Origin: a virus
DNA length: 44,434 nucleotides
IMG/VR virus record: IMGVR_UViG_3300036846_000465
Location: 1-44,434 of that record
Direction: 5' to 3' (one strand)
The position numbers and the translations under genes are program-made. The notes beneath the pieces are model-generated. The model did no database searches. It had not been told where the DNA came from and saw only the letters and a list, made by a program, of their open reading frames with translations. This document shows, piece after piece, positions 36,887 to 44,434 of the stretch (the stretch's first letter is position 1; each line of letters starts with the position of its first letter).

Positions 36887-39369
36887 ATCAAGATTCGCAA
36901 GAGCTAGTGACGGAGTTCACTGCATTGGCCTGTGCGTATGGCCTCGACGTGCAGGCTGTTTGCAGCGGTCCTTTGGAGGCCACGACTGCGTTCATAGGCG
37001 AGGGGCTCGGCGAGGTAGAGGTGCGGAAGAAGGCTCCGCTTGTTGGCAAGTCTGGTCAACTATTGTGGAAGCACACGGCTCGCTACGGGCTCACGCCGGA
37101 GAATGTGTATGCAACCAATGTCATCAAGCGGCAGATCACTATGTCGGAGACTTCCAAGTTCAAGATGGATGTGCATGAGCTTGCGCAGTGGCATGAGTTG
37201 CTGCAATGGGAGTTGTCGCAGCTACCGAACCTCAAGACGGTCGTATTGCTTGGCGGTTACGCACTCACTGCTGTGCTCGGCAAGAACGGCATAGGCTCTT
37301 GGCGAGGGTCAGTGGTGGATATCGATCTGCCGAATGGTAAGAGGGGAAGTGCTGTTTGTACTAACAATCCAGCGTATCCATTACATGAGCCCAAGGCCGA
37401 GATCACGTTCCTGATGGACATGCAGAAGGTCGGGCAGGTTGTAGCAGGAACGTTCAAGCCGTACGAGGTTGACGCTATTATCAATCCGACGTACCGAGAA
37501 ACCATGTCGTTTCTGCTCGACATGCAGCGTACCAACAAGCCGGTAGCTGCCGACATTGAAGGGCTGAACGACGAGACTGCGTGCATGGGTCTTGCGAACG
37601 AAGCGCATCGCGCCATCTGTATTAACTTCCGTGACGCTGATCGCAATACGTTCACGCCGACAGAGGAACAGGACATTTGGATGGCTATCCAGAGGCTGTT
37701 TGACTCACACAAGGTCATCGCACAGAACGGAGGATTTGATAGTTACTGGTGTCGGCTGAGAGATTGGCTGCGTATTAGGGTATGGTTCGACACGTTGCTT
37801 GCACACCATACGTTGTATCCGCAGTTGCCACACAACCTGGCGTATCTAACAGCGCAGTATACGAACCATCCGTTCTACAAGGACGAGGGAGATTACTGGA
37901 AGGAGGGCGGGGATATCAATGAGTTCTGGGTGTATAATTGCAAGGATGCTGCGGTTACGTGGGCGATTGCGCAGAGAGAGCGGGCTGAGTTGGAGAAGCA
38001 GGGGCTAAGCAGGTTCTTCTTCGAACACGTCATGCGAGCGCAACCGCACTTGGTAGAAGCAACAGTGCATGGCCTGCCAGTGGATAAGACGGTGAAGGCA
38101 GCGATTGCTATGGAGATTGATAAGGATGTGGCAAGCATCGAGGAGGAGTTCCATAGGCTTGTGCATGAGTGTACGGAGGATTCGACATACTTTCCGAATC
38201 CAGGCTCGTGGCAGCAGATGCGCGAACTATTCTTCGAACGGCTCAGTCTGCAAGGCGTAGGGCTGTCTACAGACAAGACGAACCGTGACCACATAATGAA
38301 GCACGCAAAGACGCGGCCAGTAGAGAGGGAGATGCTATCGGCACTTAACAAATACAAAGAAGAAGACAAGTTTCGTGGTACATACGCCAACGCGAAGGAG
38401 TCGAGAGATGGTCGCTTTCGGTTTGAATTTAAGCAATATGGAACGCAAAATGCTCCTGGAAGGCTATCCTCTGCTCAGCTTATTAACGGTGAAGGTGGTA
38501 ACATCCAGAACCAGCCTATGCGAGCCAGAGGATTCTTTGTTACAGACCCTGGATGTGTCTATATCTACTTTGATCTGGCGCAGGCTGAGGCCCAGGTGGT
38601 TTCATTTAGGGCCGACATTCCTAAATGGAAGGACCAGTTTGCTAGAGCACGGCGTGACGGAAGCTATGATTGTCATCGTGCACTGGCCTCGGAGATGTTC
38701 AAGGTTCCTTACGCAGATGTACCTATGGCGGACTGGGACGAAGATAATCGCCCTACGATTCGCTATGTCTCCAAACGTTGCCGCCATGGGCTTAACTATC
38801 GAATGGAGCGCTTTCGTCTCTCCGAGGTGACGGGCCTGTCGTATCATGTGGCTGCGCGAGCGTTCTTGTTGTATCATAAGATTACGCCCGAATTGCAGGA
38901 TTGGTGGAAGCAGGAAGAGTACACATTCAGGAAGGATCGGGCGTTGTACAATGCGCTGGGCCGTAGGTTCCGTGTGTTGCAGCCGGTGGATGATGAGGTG
39001 GCTAAATCGGTCGTGGCGTTCTATCCGCAGAGCACGATCGGCGACAAGGTTGTGCAGGTGTGGTATCAGGCAGAAGAGGATGACGAATGGCCGAAGGGTC
39101 ATGCACGAGTCGCGATTAACGTGCATGACAACTTGGTAGGAATGGCCGAGGTCAAGTATGCAAAGACGGCTCTTCGCATATTGAAGAAGTATGCGGAGAG
39201 CCCATTGATGATTCAGGATGCATGGGGACGAAGGCCGCCCGAGCCGTTATCGATTGGAGCGGAGTGCAAAATGTCGTATCCAACAAGCTGGGACGAGAAG
39301 ACGAAGCGTTTTGTGGAGGACCCCAACGGGCTGCATCGCTGGAGCAACATGAAGACTGTTGCTGTTTGA
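36883..39369 (+). CDS. polA: DNA polymerase: family-4 UDG-like domain + 3-5 exonuclease + PolA polymerase, 828 aa
   Basis: Residues 30-190 follow family-4 uracil-DNA glycosylases: GEGLGEVE (39-46), PLVGKSGQLL (52-61), YATNVIKR (76-83) and TNNPAYPLHEP (160-170), where the usual His of HPS is Asn. Exonuclease: DIE (224-226), N282-D286, Y351/D355. Polymerase: motif A DLAQAE (564-569), motif B R627-x3-K631 with H635 at the position of E. coli F762 and Y639, motif C HDN (748-750) in place of HDE. A UDG-like domain on a phage PolA is known in Bacillus phage SPO1. The stop is in dyad element 34; element 33 lies inside the gene. Confidence 0.9.
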   Translation: MNQDSQELVTEFTALACAYGLDVQAVCSGPLEATTAFIGEGLGEVEVRKKAPLVGKSGQLLWKHTARYGLTPENVYATNVIKRQITMSETSKFKMDVHELAQWHELLQWELSQLPNLKTVVLLGGYALTAVLGKNGIGSWRGSVVDIDLPNGKRGSAVCTNNPAYPLHEPKAEITFLMDMQKVGQVVAGTFKPYEVDAIINPTYRETMSFLLDMQRTNKPVAADIEGLNDETACMGLANEAHRAICINFRDADRNTFTPTEEQDIWMAIQRLFDSHKVIAQNGGFDSYWCRLRDWLRIRVWFDTLLAHHTLYPQLPHNLAYLTAQYTNHPFYKDEGDYWKEGGDINEFWVYNCKDAAVTWAIAQRERAELEKQGLSRFFFEHVMRAQPHLVEATVHGLPVDKTVKAAIAMEIDKDVASIEEEFHRLVHECTEDSTYFPNPGSWQQMRELFFERLSLQGVGLSTDKTNRDHIMKHAKTRPVEREMLSALNKYKEEDKFRGTYANAKESRDGRFRFEFKQYGTQNAPGRLSSAQLINGEGGNIQNQPMRARGFFVTDPGCVYIYFDLAQAEAQVVSFRADIPKWKDQFARARRDGSYDCHRALASEMFKVPYADVPMADWDEDNRPTIRYVSKRCRHGLNYRMERFRLSEVTGLSYHVAARAFLLYHKITPELQDWWKQEEYTFRKDRALYNALGRRFRVLQPVDDEVAKSVVAFYPQSTIGDKVVQVWYQAEEDDEWPKGHARVAINVHDNLVGMAEVKYAKTALRILKKYAESPLMIQDAWGRRPPEPLSIGAECKMSYPTSWDEKTKRFVEDPNGLHRWSNMKTVAV
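37696..37712 (+). repeat. Dyad element 33, inside the polymerase gene
   Basis: CTGTTTGACTCACACAA, read as LFDSH. Altered arm on the downstream side, unlike gene-junction copies. Confidence 0.65.
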
Positions 39370-39378
39370 GTCAAACAG
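39362..39378. repeat. Dyad element 34, shared by two convergent stop codons
   Basis: Perfect 17-bp consensus. TGA at 39367-39369 ends the polymerase on the plus strand; TGA at 39373-39371 ends the 34-aa gene on the minus strand. No other terminator is visible between the two arms here. Confidence 0.95.
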
Positions 39379-39475
39379 GGTTCTTGACCAGCATGAGGAT
39401 GAATATCCAGAACGCGGTTAGGCCTGCCACGACTACGACCCACATGAGGCAGCCTACCCATTCGTTCCTTGTCAT
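39371..39475 (-). CDS. Single-span membrane peptide, 34 aa; last gene of the late operon
   Basis: ATG 39475 overlaps the stop of the 76-aa gene (ATGA), and the TGA stop lies in dyad element 34. TRNEWVGC, a span LMWVVVVAGLTAFWIFILML, then VKNPV. Being at the end of the late operon next to the peptidoglycan-cutting giant protein, it is a candidate holin or pinholin; there is no direct evidence. Confidence 0.72.
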   Translation of the reverse strand: MTRNEWVGCLMWVVVVAGLTAFWIFILMLVKNPV

Positions 39476-39702
39476 GATAGCTTCTCGATGTTTGTTGTTG
39501 CCCGCCATTGAGCTATCTGTCCTGGCAGGATGTATTTGTTAACCTTCTTATCAGCCGCGAGTATCTTGAGGAACGCTATTACCTCGCCGTCGCGAATATT
39601 GCCGCCAGCCTTAGCGATAAGCTCAGACTGGCGGCGACCTTGTGTGCCGCCGTCGATTAGGAATTTCGTGATCTTTACTTGCCAGTCATCGTTCGTGCTC
39701 AT
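39472..39702 (-). CDS. Small winged-helix-like protein, 76 aa
   Basis: ITKFLIDGGTQGRRQSELIAKAGGNIRDGEVIAFLKILAADKKVNKYILP (about 10-59) has the helix, helix, recognition helix and wing order of a small winged-helix DNA-binding protein. The ATG overlaps the stop of the giant gene, and GGGGAGG precedes it. It might be a regulator of late or early transcription. By pattern only. Confidence 0.62.
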   Translation of the reverse strand: MSTNDDWQVKITKFLIDGGTQGRRQSELIAKAGGNIRDGEVIAFLKILAADKKVNKYILPGQIAQWRATTNIEKLS

Positions 39703-42700
39703 TGTTCCTCCCCAGGTGGAGTGCCAAAGTCTGGTACGCCGTGCGGTGTAATGTCTTGTATGGTGATGCGTCTGCCGTATTCAGGATGCCTTGCTGTCAT
39801 CTCATCTTCGACACGAGTGATTGCTGCATTGATCTCTCTTGCCGCCGCCTGCCTGTGACGCTCATACCAACTCCTAACCGCAAACGGGTCCGTGTGGTCT
39901 ATGCCGGCGTTCTTAAGCGCCTGCATTACGTCAGGCCTTTCTTCTATGCGCCGCTTCCAAGTTGGTAGATTACCAAAGTCGATGTATCGCATGGACTGGA
40001 TGGCTTTGGAGTCCGAACTGTACCGATCCCACAGTGATTTGAATCCCATGCCTCCCCTGTCGAGGCTGTCTTTGTTGAAGCGCGCATCTAGCAGTGCAGC
40101 GAACTCTTTATAGAGTGGATTGGTTGCGGGTACCTGGTCTAAGCCAGGCGAATGCGGTGGTATCTGTGGTCCTAATCGGTGCGTTGCTTCGGCCTCGCCT
40201 GACGGACTTGTGGGCTTCGCTTTGGTTACGAACTGCTCTCCGGTCATTCCCCACTGATGATAGTATTGGAGAAGTCCTTTGATTGCCTGATCCCTATTAT
40301 ACATTTCGTTTACCATTCGTGTATTGCCTGCCGGAGGCGCAAATGTATTGAAGGCGTTGTTGAGCAAATCCGTGCGTTGTAGTTGCAGCTTGCCCATTTG
40401 TTTGAGGCTGTTCCCTAATGCGTTGGCATACCCGGTTTCGTCCGAGTGCTCATACGCTCCGAGTCCGGCCAGCCACATATCAAGGATCGCAGGACTTACA
40501 GCCCTGGACAAGCTTTCGTTTAGCTGACTCATTACTTTGTTCGTATCGTATTGGTTCTGTTTACGCATGAAGGTGTCGCCGCCAATATCAGCAGCGCCTA
40601 CGTTCTGGCCAAGCGTGTTTCCTAGCGGGCTGCGAAAGAATGCCCCGACGTTGCCTGGCGCGGACGCTCCTAGTGCCTCCATACCTGCTCCGAATAGTGG
40701 GTGTATTGGTGGCAGCACAACATCAAGTGCTGTCGCGAGCGCTGCCTTGGCATCCTGTGATTTAGACCAATGTGGCGCATTTGGGCCATGGTCATCGCTC
40801 CAGTAGTTGTCTCCGTATATGTGTGACATTATGGCTTCCATTCCCATCTTGGGAAAGACAAATTCCTGTGGCCACGGCATCTCTATACCTTCTGCTGCGC
40901 GCCTTCCTGGCCATGCAATGTACAGGGACATGCCGCGCCTGTATTCGTTTCTGCCATAGAGTTGGTGACGTATGTACGGAGTGCCTTCTGGGTCTACGCC
41001 CGCAGCCGAGTTCCACATATAGGTAAGCACTGGCGGCGCTATAACGGACGTGAGGGCCTTGAGAGCAAACTTGGCACGGCTGCGCTTAGCTGACTTTGGA
41101 AATGCCTTTAGTCCTTGCATGGACATGTTATGCCATGGAGACAGTTCACGCAGCGTGTCGTGAGTGCCGACCCATGCCTCGGCAACCTTCGCTCTAGCAG
41201 CTAGGCCCGCAGACATTGGGTCCTTGGTTTGGTACCTGATGAAATGGCCTTCCTGATTGCGCGCGGTGCCGGACACCAACGGATCGCCCACTAGCGCGTT
41301 TGCATCGGGTACGAGCTTATTGTACGTCGCATCCGTTATCTCTTCATGTGTCGCTGACGGTCCTAGCTCCTTTTGTGTCTGCTTGTATACGCGCCGGAAG
41401 TTCTTCTGCACGCTTGCTGTCTGTAGTGACTGATGCACATCGTTTAGAAAATTCCGGTAGGCGTGACCCAATGTTGCCAGTTGTCGAGTTCCTGGCCTGG
41501 TGCTCATGTCCTGCACCATGGCTCTCATTCGACTATGCGGATTGGTCAAGGCGCTATCAGCACCGTATCGCATTAGTCCGATGGAGTGCGTACCTCTGGC
41601 TCGTATGTTCGCAACCGTGCTGCGCGCATACTGATTTGCTAGTATATTCGCTATGTGGTTTGAAGCGTTGTCACCAAAGGCGTGACGTAACCACCCTCCG
41701 CTAGTAGCGTCAAGTGAGTACGATGCGTGTTTGGCTAATCGTGCTAGCGAGGACGATCCTATAGCGTATCCCGTTCTGGCAAGCCCAGGGGGTCTCTTCG
41801 CATATCTCATCCCAGCAGAGTTTAATTTTGCGATGCGGTAGTTTCGAAGCGTATCCCTGACCGCAAAGTATGGTTGCAACAGCCCTGTTGTGCTGGCTAC
41901 GAACACCCGCCTTGGAAAGCCTAACACTTTGCTTACTGTGCCCATACTGAAATGATCTGGCCCGAATCTAAGCAAGTCCTTCATTGTGGGATTGTCTGCG
42001 ATGACATGCTGCCTCACGCCACGGCGATACATTCTTATATGACGGTTCTGGAGCGACTGTGAAATGTCTCCTGCTTTCTTGAATGTGAACATGTGTTGCC
42101 CGCCGGGAGACTGTCGTATTGTATCAATGATCTTGCCGGTGGCTTGTTCGTTTATGGTTTGTCGTGCCTTTGTGGTCACGTACTCTATGGCTGCCTTGAT
42201 GGGATCGGGACGGCGTATAGGCTCGCCCATAGCATTCCGGCCGCTGGGATACTTAAGGTATTCTGCACGCCGGCTCCTGCTGACCGGAACCTCGTTCGGA
42301 TTGTACGCGTGTTTGTTAAGCTCCTCGCTCTTCGTCATAATCGAGTGCTCGCCCTCGGCCTGTCCTCGGCGCGACTCTAGTATGTTCTCTCGGTAGTGAC
42401 CACGTACGCGTGCCCAGTCCGGATGGGCTTGTTCCGCACTGTTAAGGCTCTGCAGAATGTCAGCCTCCGTCTTGCCGTGTACCATCGGCGGCCCAACTTG
42501 TGGATTTGCATTTGTTGCGGCTGTACGCTTTCGCTGTATGTTTCGAACTTCATCAAGATCGCTGTAGTCGCTCAGGTACTCTCTGAAGCCTTTGTTCTTT
42601 CTGAAGTTCGCATACGCCTCGATCTTCCGCAGCGACACAGGTACCTTGAACTCGAAGTGCGGCGATATGGCGCGTCCTTCCTCAACTGCTGCATTTGCGA

Positions 42701-44434
42701 GAGACTGCGATTGTGAGCCAGTGTATTCCCTGAGCATGTCATGTAGTTCGTCTAGCGCTTGAGGCGTCAACCCTGTCTTCGCTGCGTACGAATCGATAGG
42801 GCCTATTCGGTCATTGGCAAGAAGTGAATAGTCCTTGGGTGTGAAGTTTGCTTTCCAGGTTAGAGACGCAGGCGCGGCTTGAGGTATCGCCGGTACGCTA
42901 GGCGGTGGTACGCTGGGCTGGTTGAACACACTAGATGGAGGCGATGAACGAGAAGGCGGCGTGACGGACGGTGTTTGAGTCAAACTAGGTTGCGGCGTGC
43001 CGGGCATCGGAGGCAGGTTAGGAACCTGATTGGCCGGTACGACTTCCACAGGTATGGCTCTGGTAGCGGCAGGTGCTGGTATAGAGGCAGCGACTGGTGC
43101 TGCAGGAGGCCGTATAACAGGCGGTGCTTGTCGTTGCGCTCCTGGTGCGGGCTGCGGAAGCACTGGAGGTTCTGTGCGCTGAGTAACGTCTGCGGCTTGC
43201 ACCTCGGCAGCACGACGGGCAGCGACAGCTCTAGGATTCATTCCAATTGCGCGTGGGTTTGTTGCGAATGCACGAGCGTTCGGTGGAGGTAATGGAGGAG
43301 CGGCCGGCGGCGGCGCTATTTGAGGAGCAGCCGGTAGTTTGGTCGGTGCAGCCGCCTGCGCGGGGGGCTGTGCCTCGCGTAATGCGAGAAGTTCTCCGAC
43401 AGGACTTAGTGCTTTGGTAGCCGGTGGAGGCGCTACGGGTGCTTCGGCCGCAGGAGGTGGTGCGGCGGCGGTAGGCTTCTCGAATGTAGGTTCCAAGCGG
43501 ACGAACTTTCCAGTCGCAGGGTCTTTCGGATGCACAGGCATTCCAGGCCGCTCGACGAATTGTCCTGAAGTGTCTCTGGGAAGCTCTGGCATTATTATCT
43601 TGCCGCCAGCCGAGCCAAGTCCTGTCGGTGTCCTAAACGGCGTCGTTGCTCCTATCGTAGCTTGTGCTGCCTCATTGGCCCAGTCTATCGCTTCCTGCTC
43701 GCGAGTTCCGCCGAGCATGTGGCTAATATCGCCGTGGTAGGCCTCTTCCGCCATCTGTCCGGGAGTCAAGGCCATCTGGTACGCGCCCTGTGCCATACGT
43801 GACGGAAGGCCGGCAATTGCCATACCAACTCGCGCCCCGGTGCTCGCCGCGCCTTCTGGAGGCACTTCTCCAAGCGCCAGCGCTCTGGCAATCTGTGTTC
43901 CAGTATTATCAGATAGATGGTCTTGCACATGCGTCATAGACTTCTGATCTTCGCCGCTCATGTGACTAAGTGGTTTTATCTCTCCGTTCGCAAACCGCTG
44001 CAGGAACTCCGGTGACTGTGCTATGCCCTTCGTCATGCCGATGGTAGGGTCTAGTGCTGCATCGAATGCCTGCACATTCTGCGGCTGTCCGTCAGCGCCA
44101 ATCACTGTGTGAGTCAAACTGGGCATGTCGGTTGGCAGCATGGCGCTGGCCATCCACCACGGGAGAAGGTCGGTGTCCGATGGTGTCGTAGCTGCCTGTA
44201 GGTCTACGGGCGGTATCGGAGGCAATGGCGGTACCGGCGCCTGCGGCTGCATGGGACGCTTTAGCTGATCTAGGTATTCGCGCATCGCCGCCACGTCCTG
44301 ATCTTCTTGCGGCGGTCCAGCCTCTTCCGGCTGTCGAATCGGTTCGTCAGGCGCGCCGGCTATGTTTACGCTGGCCACCTGATATGGTAGCTCGGGTGAT
44401 GCGTCTGTCATAGTTCCTGTGTCGCGTGCTGCAT
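39699..44434 (-). CDS. Giant polyvalent virion protein, C-terminal part (ends at 39699; overlaps the left copy at the contig end)
   Basis: This is the remainder of the 2051-aa protein begun at 1611. The Met at 44411 is internal (residue 482), because the same frame stays open upstream in the left copy. A long proline/alanine-rich linker (about residues 780-990 of the full protein) carries a TNPRA-IGM-NPRA repeat. It is followed by a basic, helix-rich region (about 1300-1800) that resembles the large-polyvalent-protein region of podovirus ejection proteins (LPD38-type, from memory). The C-terminal 250 residues are hydrophilic. Its stop overlaps the ATG of the next gene (ATGA at 39699-39702). 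The protein is probably carried in the capsid and injected with DNA. Two dyad elements lie inside the coding sequence, both read as SLT(Q/H)T. Confidence 0.85.
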   Translation of the reverse strand, partial: AARDTGTMTDASPELPYQVASVNIAGAPDEPIRQPEEAGPPQEDQDVAAMREYLDQLKRPMQPQAPVPPLPPIPPVDLQAATTPSDTDLLPWWMASAMLPTDMPSLTHTVIGADGQPQNVQAFDAALDPTIGMTKGIAQSPEFLQRFANGEIKPLSHMSGEDQKSMTHVQDHLSDNTGTQIARALALGEVPPEGAASTGARVGMAIAGLPSRMAQGAYQMALTPGQMAEEAYHGDISHMLGGTREQEAIDWANEAAQATIGATTPFRTPTGLGSAGGKIIMPELPRDTSGQFVERPGMPVHPKDPATGKFVRLEPTFEKPTAAAPPPAAEAPVAPPPATKALSPVGELLALREAQPPAQAAAPTKLPAAPQIAPPPAAPPLPPPNARAFATNPRAIGMNPRAVAARRAAEVQAADVTQRTEPPVLPQPAPGAQRQAPPVIRPPAAPVAASIPAPAATRAIPVEVVPANQVPNLPPMPGTPQPSLTQTPSVTPPSRSSPPSSVFNQPSVPPPSVPAIPQAAPASLTWKANFTPKDYSLLANDRIGPIDSYAAKTGLTPQALDELHDMLREYTGSQSQSLANAAVEEGRAISPHFEFKVPVSLRKIEAYANFRKNKGFREYLSDYSDLDEVRNIQRKRTAATNANPQVGPPMVHGKTEADILQSLNSAEQAHPDWARVRGHYRENILESRRGQAEGEHSIMTKSEELNKHAYNPNEVPVSRSRRAEYLKYPSGRNAMGEPIRRPDPIKAAIEYVTTKARQTINEQATGKIIDTIRQSPGGQHMFTFKKAGDISQSLQNRHIRMYRRGVRQHVIADNPTMKDLLRFGPDHFSMGTVSKVLGFPRRVFVASTTGLLQPYFAVRDTLRNYRIAKLNSAGMRYAKRPPGLARTGYAIGSSSLARLAKHASYSLDATSGGWLRHAFGDNASNHIANILANQYARSTVANIRARGTHSIGLMRYGADSALTNPHSRMRAMVQDMSTRPGTRQLATLGHAYRNFLNDVHQSLQTASVQKNFRRVYKQTQKELGPSATHEEITDATYNKLVPDANALVGDPLVSGTARNQEGHFIRYQTKDPMSAGLAARAKVAEAWVGTHDTLRELSPWHNMSMQGLKAFPKSAKRSRAKFALKALTSVIAPPVLTYMWNSAAGVDPEGTPYIRHQLYGRNEYRRGMSLYIAWPGRRAAEGIEMPWPQEFVFPKMGMEAIMSHIYGDNYWSDDHGPNAPHWSKSQDAKAALATALDVVLPPIHPLFGAGMEALGASAPGNVGAFFRSPLGNTLGQNVGAADIGGDTFMRKQNQYDTNKVMSQLNESLSRAVSPAILDMWLAGLGAYEHSDETGYANALGNSLKQMGKLQLQRTDLLNNAFNTFAPPAGNTRMVNEMYNRDQAIKGLLQYYHQWGMTGEQFVTKAKPTSPSGEAEATHRLGPQIPPHSPGLDQVPATNPLYKEFAALLDARFNKDSLDRGGMGFKSLWDRYSSDSKAIQSMRYIDFGNLPTWKRRIEERPDVMQALKNAGIDHTDPFAVRSWYERHRQAAAREINAAITRVEDEMTARHPEYGRRITIQDITPHGVPDFGTPPGEEQ
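42971..42987 (-). repeat. Dyad element 35, inside the giant gene
   Basis: Perfect 13-bp core, plus strand GTGTTTGAGTCAAACTA, in a proline/serine linker and read as PSLTQTP. Confidence 0.85.
44105..44121 (-). repeat. Dyad element 36, inside the giant gene
   Basis: Plus strand CTGTGTGAGTCAAACTG, read as PSLTHTV in the same frame and register as element 35. Confidence 0.75.
44244..44434. repeat. Right copy of the 191-bp terminal redundancy
   Basis: Direct repeat of positions 1-191, one mismatch (C44335 versus T92). It lies inside the giant minus-strand gene, so the cut separates the N-terminal third of that gene from the rest. No terminal protein signature, cos-like site or short inverted end is visible, so the overlap is most simply an assembly overlap of a circular map. 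Confidence 0.95.

Noticed and set aside
1612-44121. The 36 repeats as a CRISPR array or classical REP elements
   Set aside because: Spacing is irregular (tens of bases to kilobases), copies lie at gene starts, and there are no equal-length spacers or cas genes other than a lone Cas4-like nuclease of the phage type.
39699-44411. Gene start at ATG 44411 (1570-aa protein)
   Set aside because: The same frame is open through position 168 of the left copy up to ATG 1611; the Met is internal and only looks like a start because the contig is cut there.

Overview
The window is one complete tailed-phage genome written as a linear contig. Its first 191 bases recur as its last 191 bases with one mismatch (T92 versus C44335), so the molecule closes into a circle of about 44,243 bp (circular permutation or terminal redundancy). 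The gene set is that of a podovirus-like lytic phage: large and small terminase, portal, scaffold, HK97-type capsid, short-tail connector and nozzle, tail fibre, large internal virion proteins, and a PolA-based replication module. I see no integrase, no phage RNA polymerase, no tRNA and no CRISPR array. A VPLPA-CTERM exosortase-sorted protein and repeated GAGTC/GACTC (CcrM-type GANTC) sites point to an alphaproteobacterial host. That is an inference.

Layout. The late genes are all on the minus strand and are read leftwards from a sigma70-like promoter near 22.68 kb: small proteins (22.5-21.5 kb), TerS, TerL, the CTERM protein, portal, scaffold, capsid, a proline-rich repeat protein, head and connector proteins, tail nozzle, tail fibre (16-7 kb), a glycine-rich tip protein, a GNAT-like protein, and several putative internal virion proteins (6-1.6 kb). 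The operon runs through the contig end into a 2051-residue polyvalent protein carrying an M15 peptidase domain. This protein is split by the contig ends (1-1611 joined to 39699-44243). Two small genes follow it (39.7-39.37 kb). Early genes are on the plus strand, 24.5-39.4 kb: an exported protein, a 354-aa protein of unknown role, about 20 small accessory genes (one resembling Acb2 anti-CBASS sponges), then a Cas4-like nuclease, a Sak4-like RecA ATPase, an OB-fold ssDNA-binding protein, a RecD-like helicase, a dNMP kinase and a UDG-exonuclease-PolA fusion. Between the two arms lies about 1.5 kb of non-coding, repeat-rich DNA (22.99-24.47 kb) that probably holds control sites and perhaps the origin.

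The outstanding feature is a 17-bp dyad element, consensus CTGTTTGAGTCAAACAG (core GTTTGASTCAAAC). I count 36 copies, 16 with a perfect 13-bp core. Most lie in the gap between one gene's stop and the next gene's start. In about 20 of 26 gene-associated copies the central base is G on the transcribed (sense) strand, so the element flips with the direction of transcription. It often supplies the stop codon. It directly abuts the ATG, with no Shine-Dalgarno, in TerL, portal, the GNAT gene and the giant gene. It sits in the loop of one terminator, and one copy ends two convergent genes on opposite strands. This looks like a genome-wide, phage-specific control system. I do not recognise it as described.

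All functional names come from reading motifs by eye and from memory of families. No search was run.
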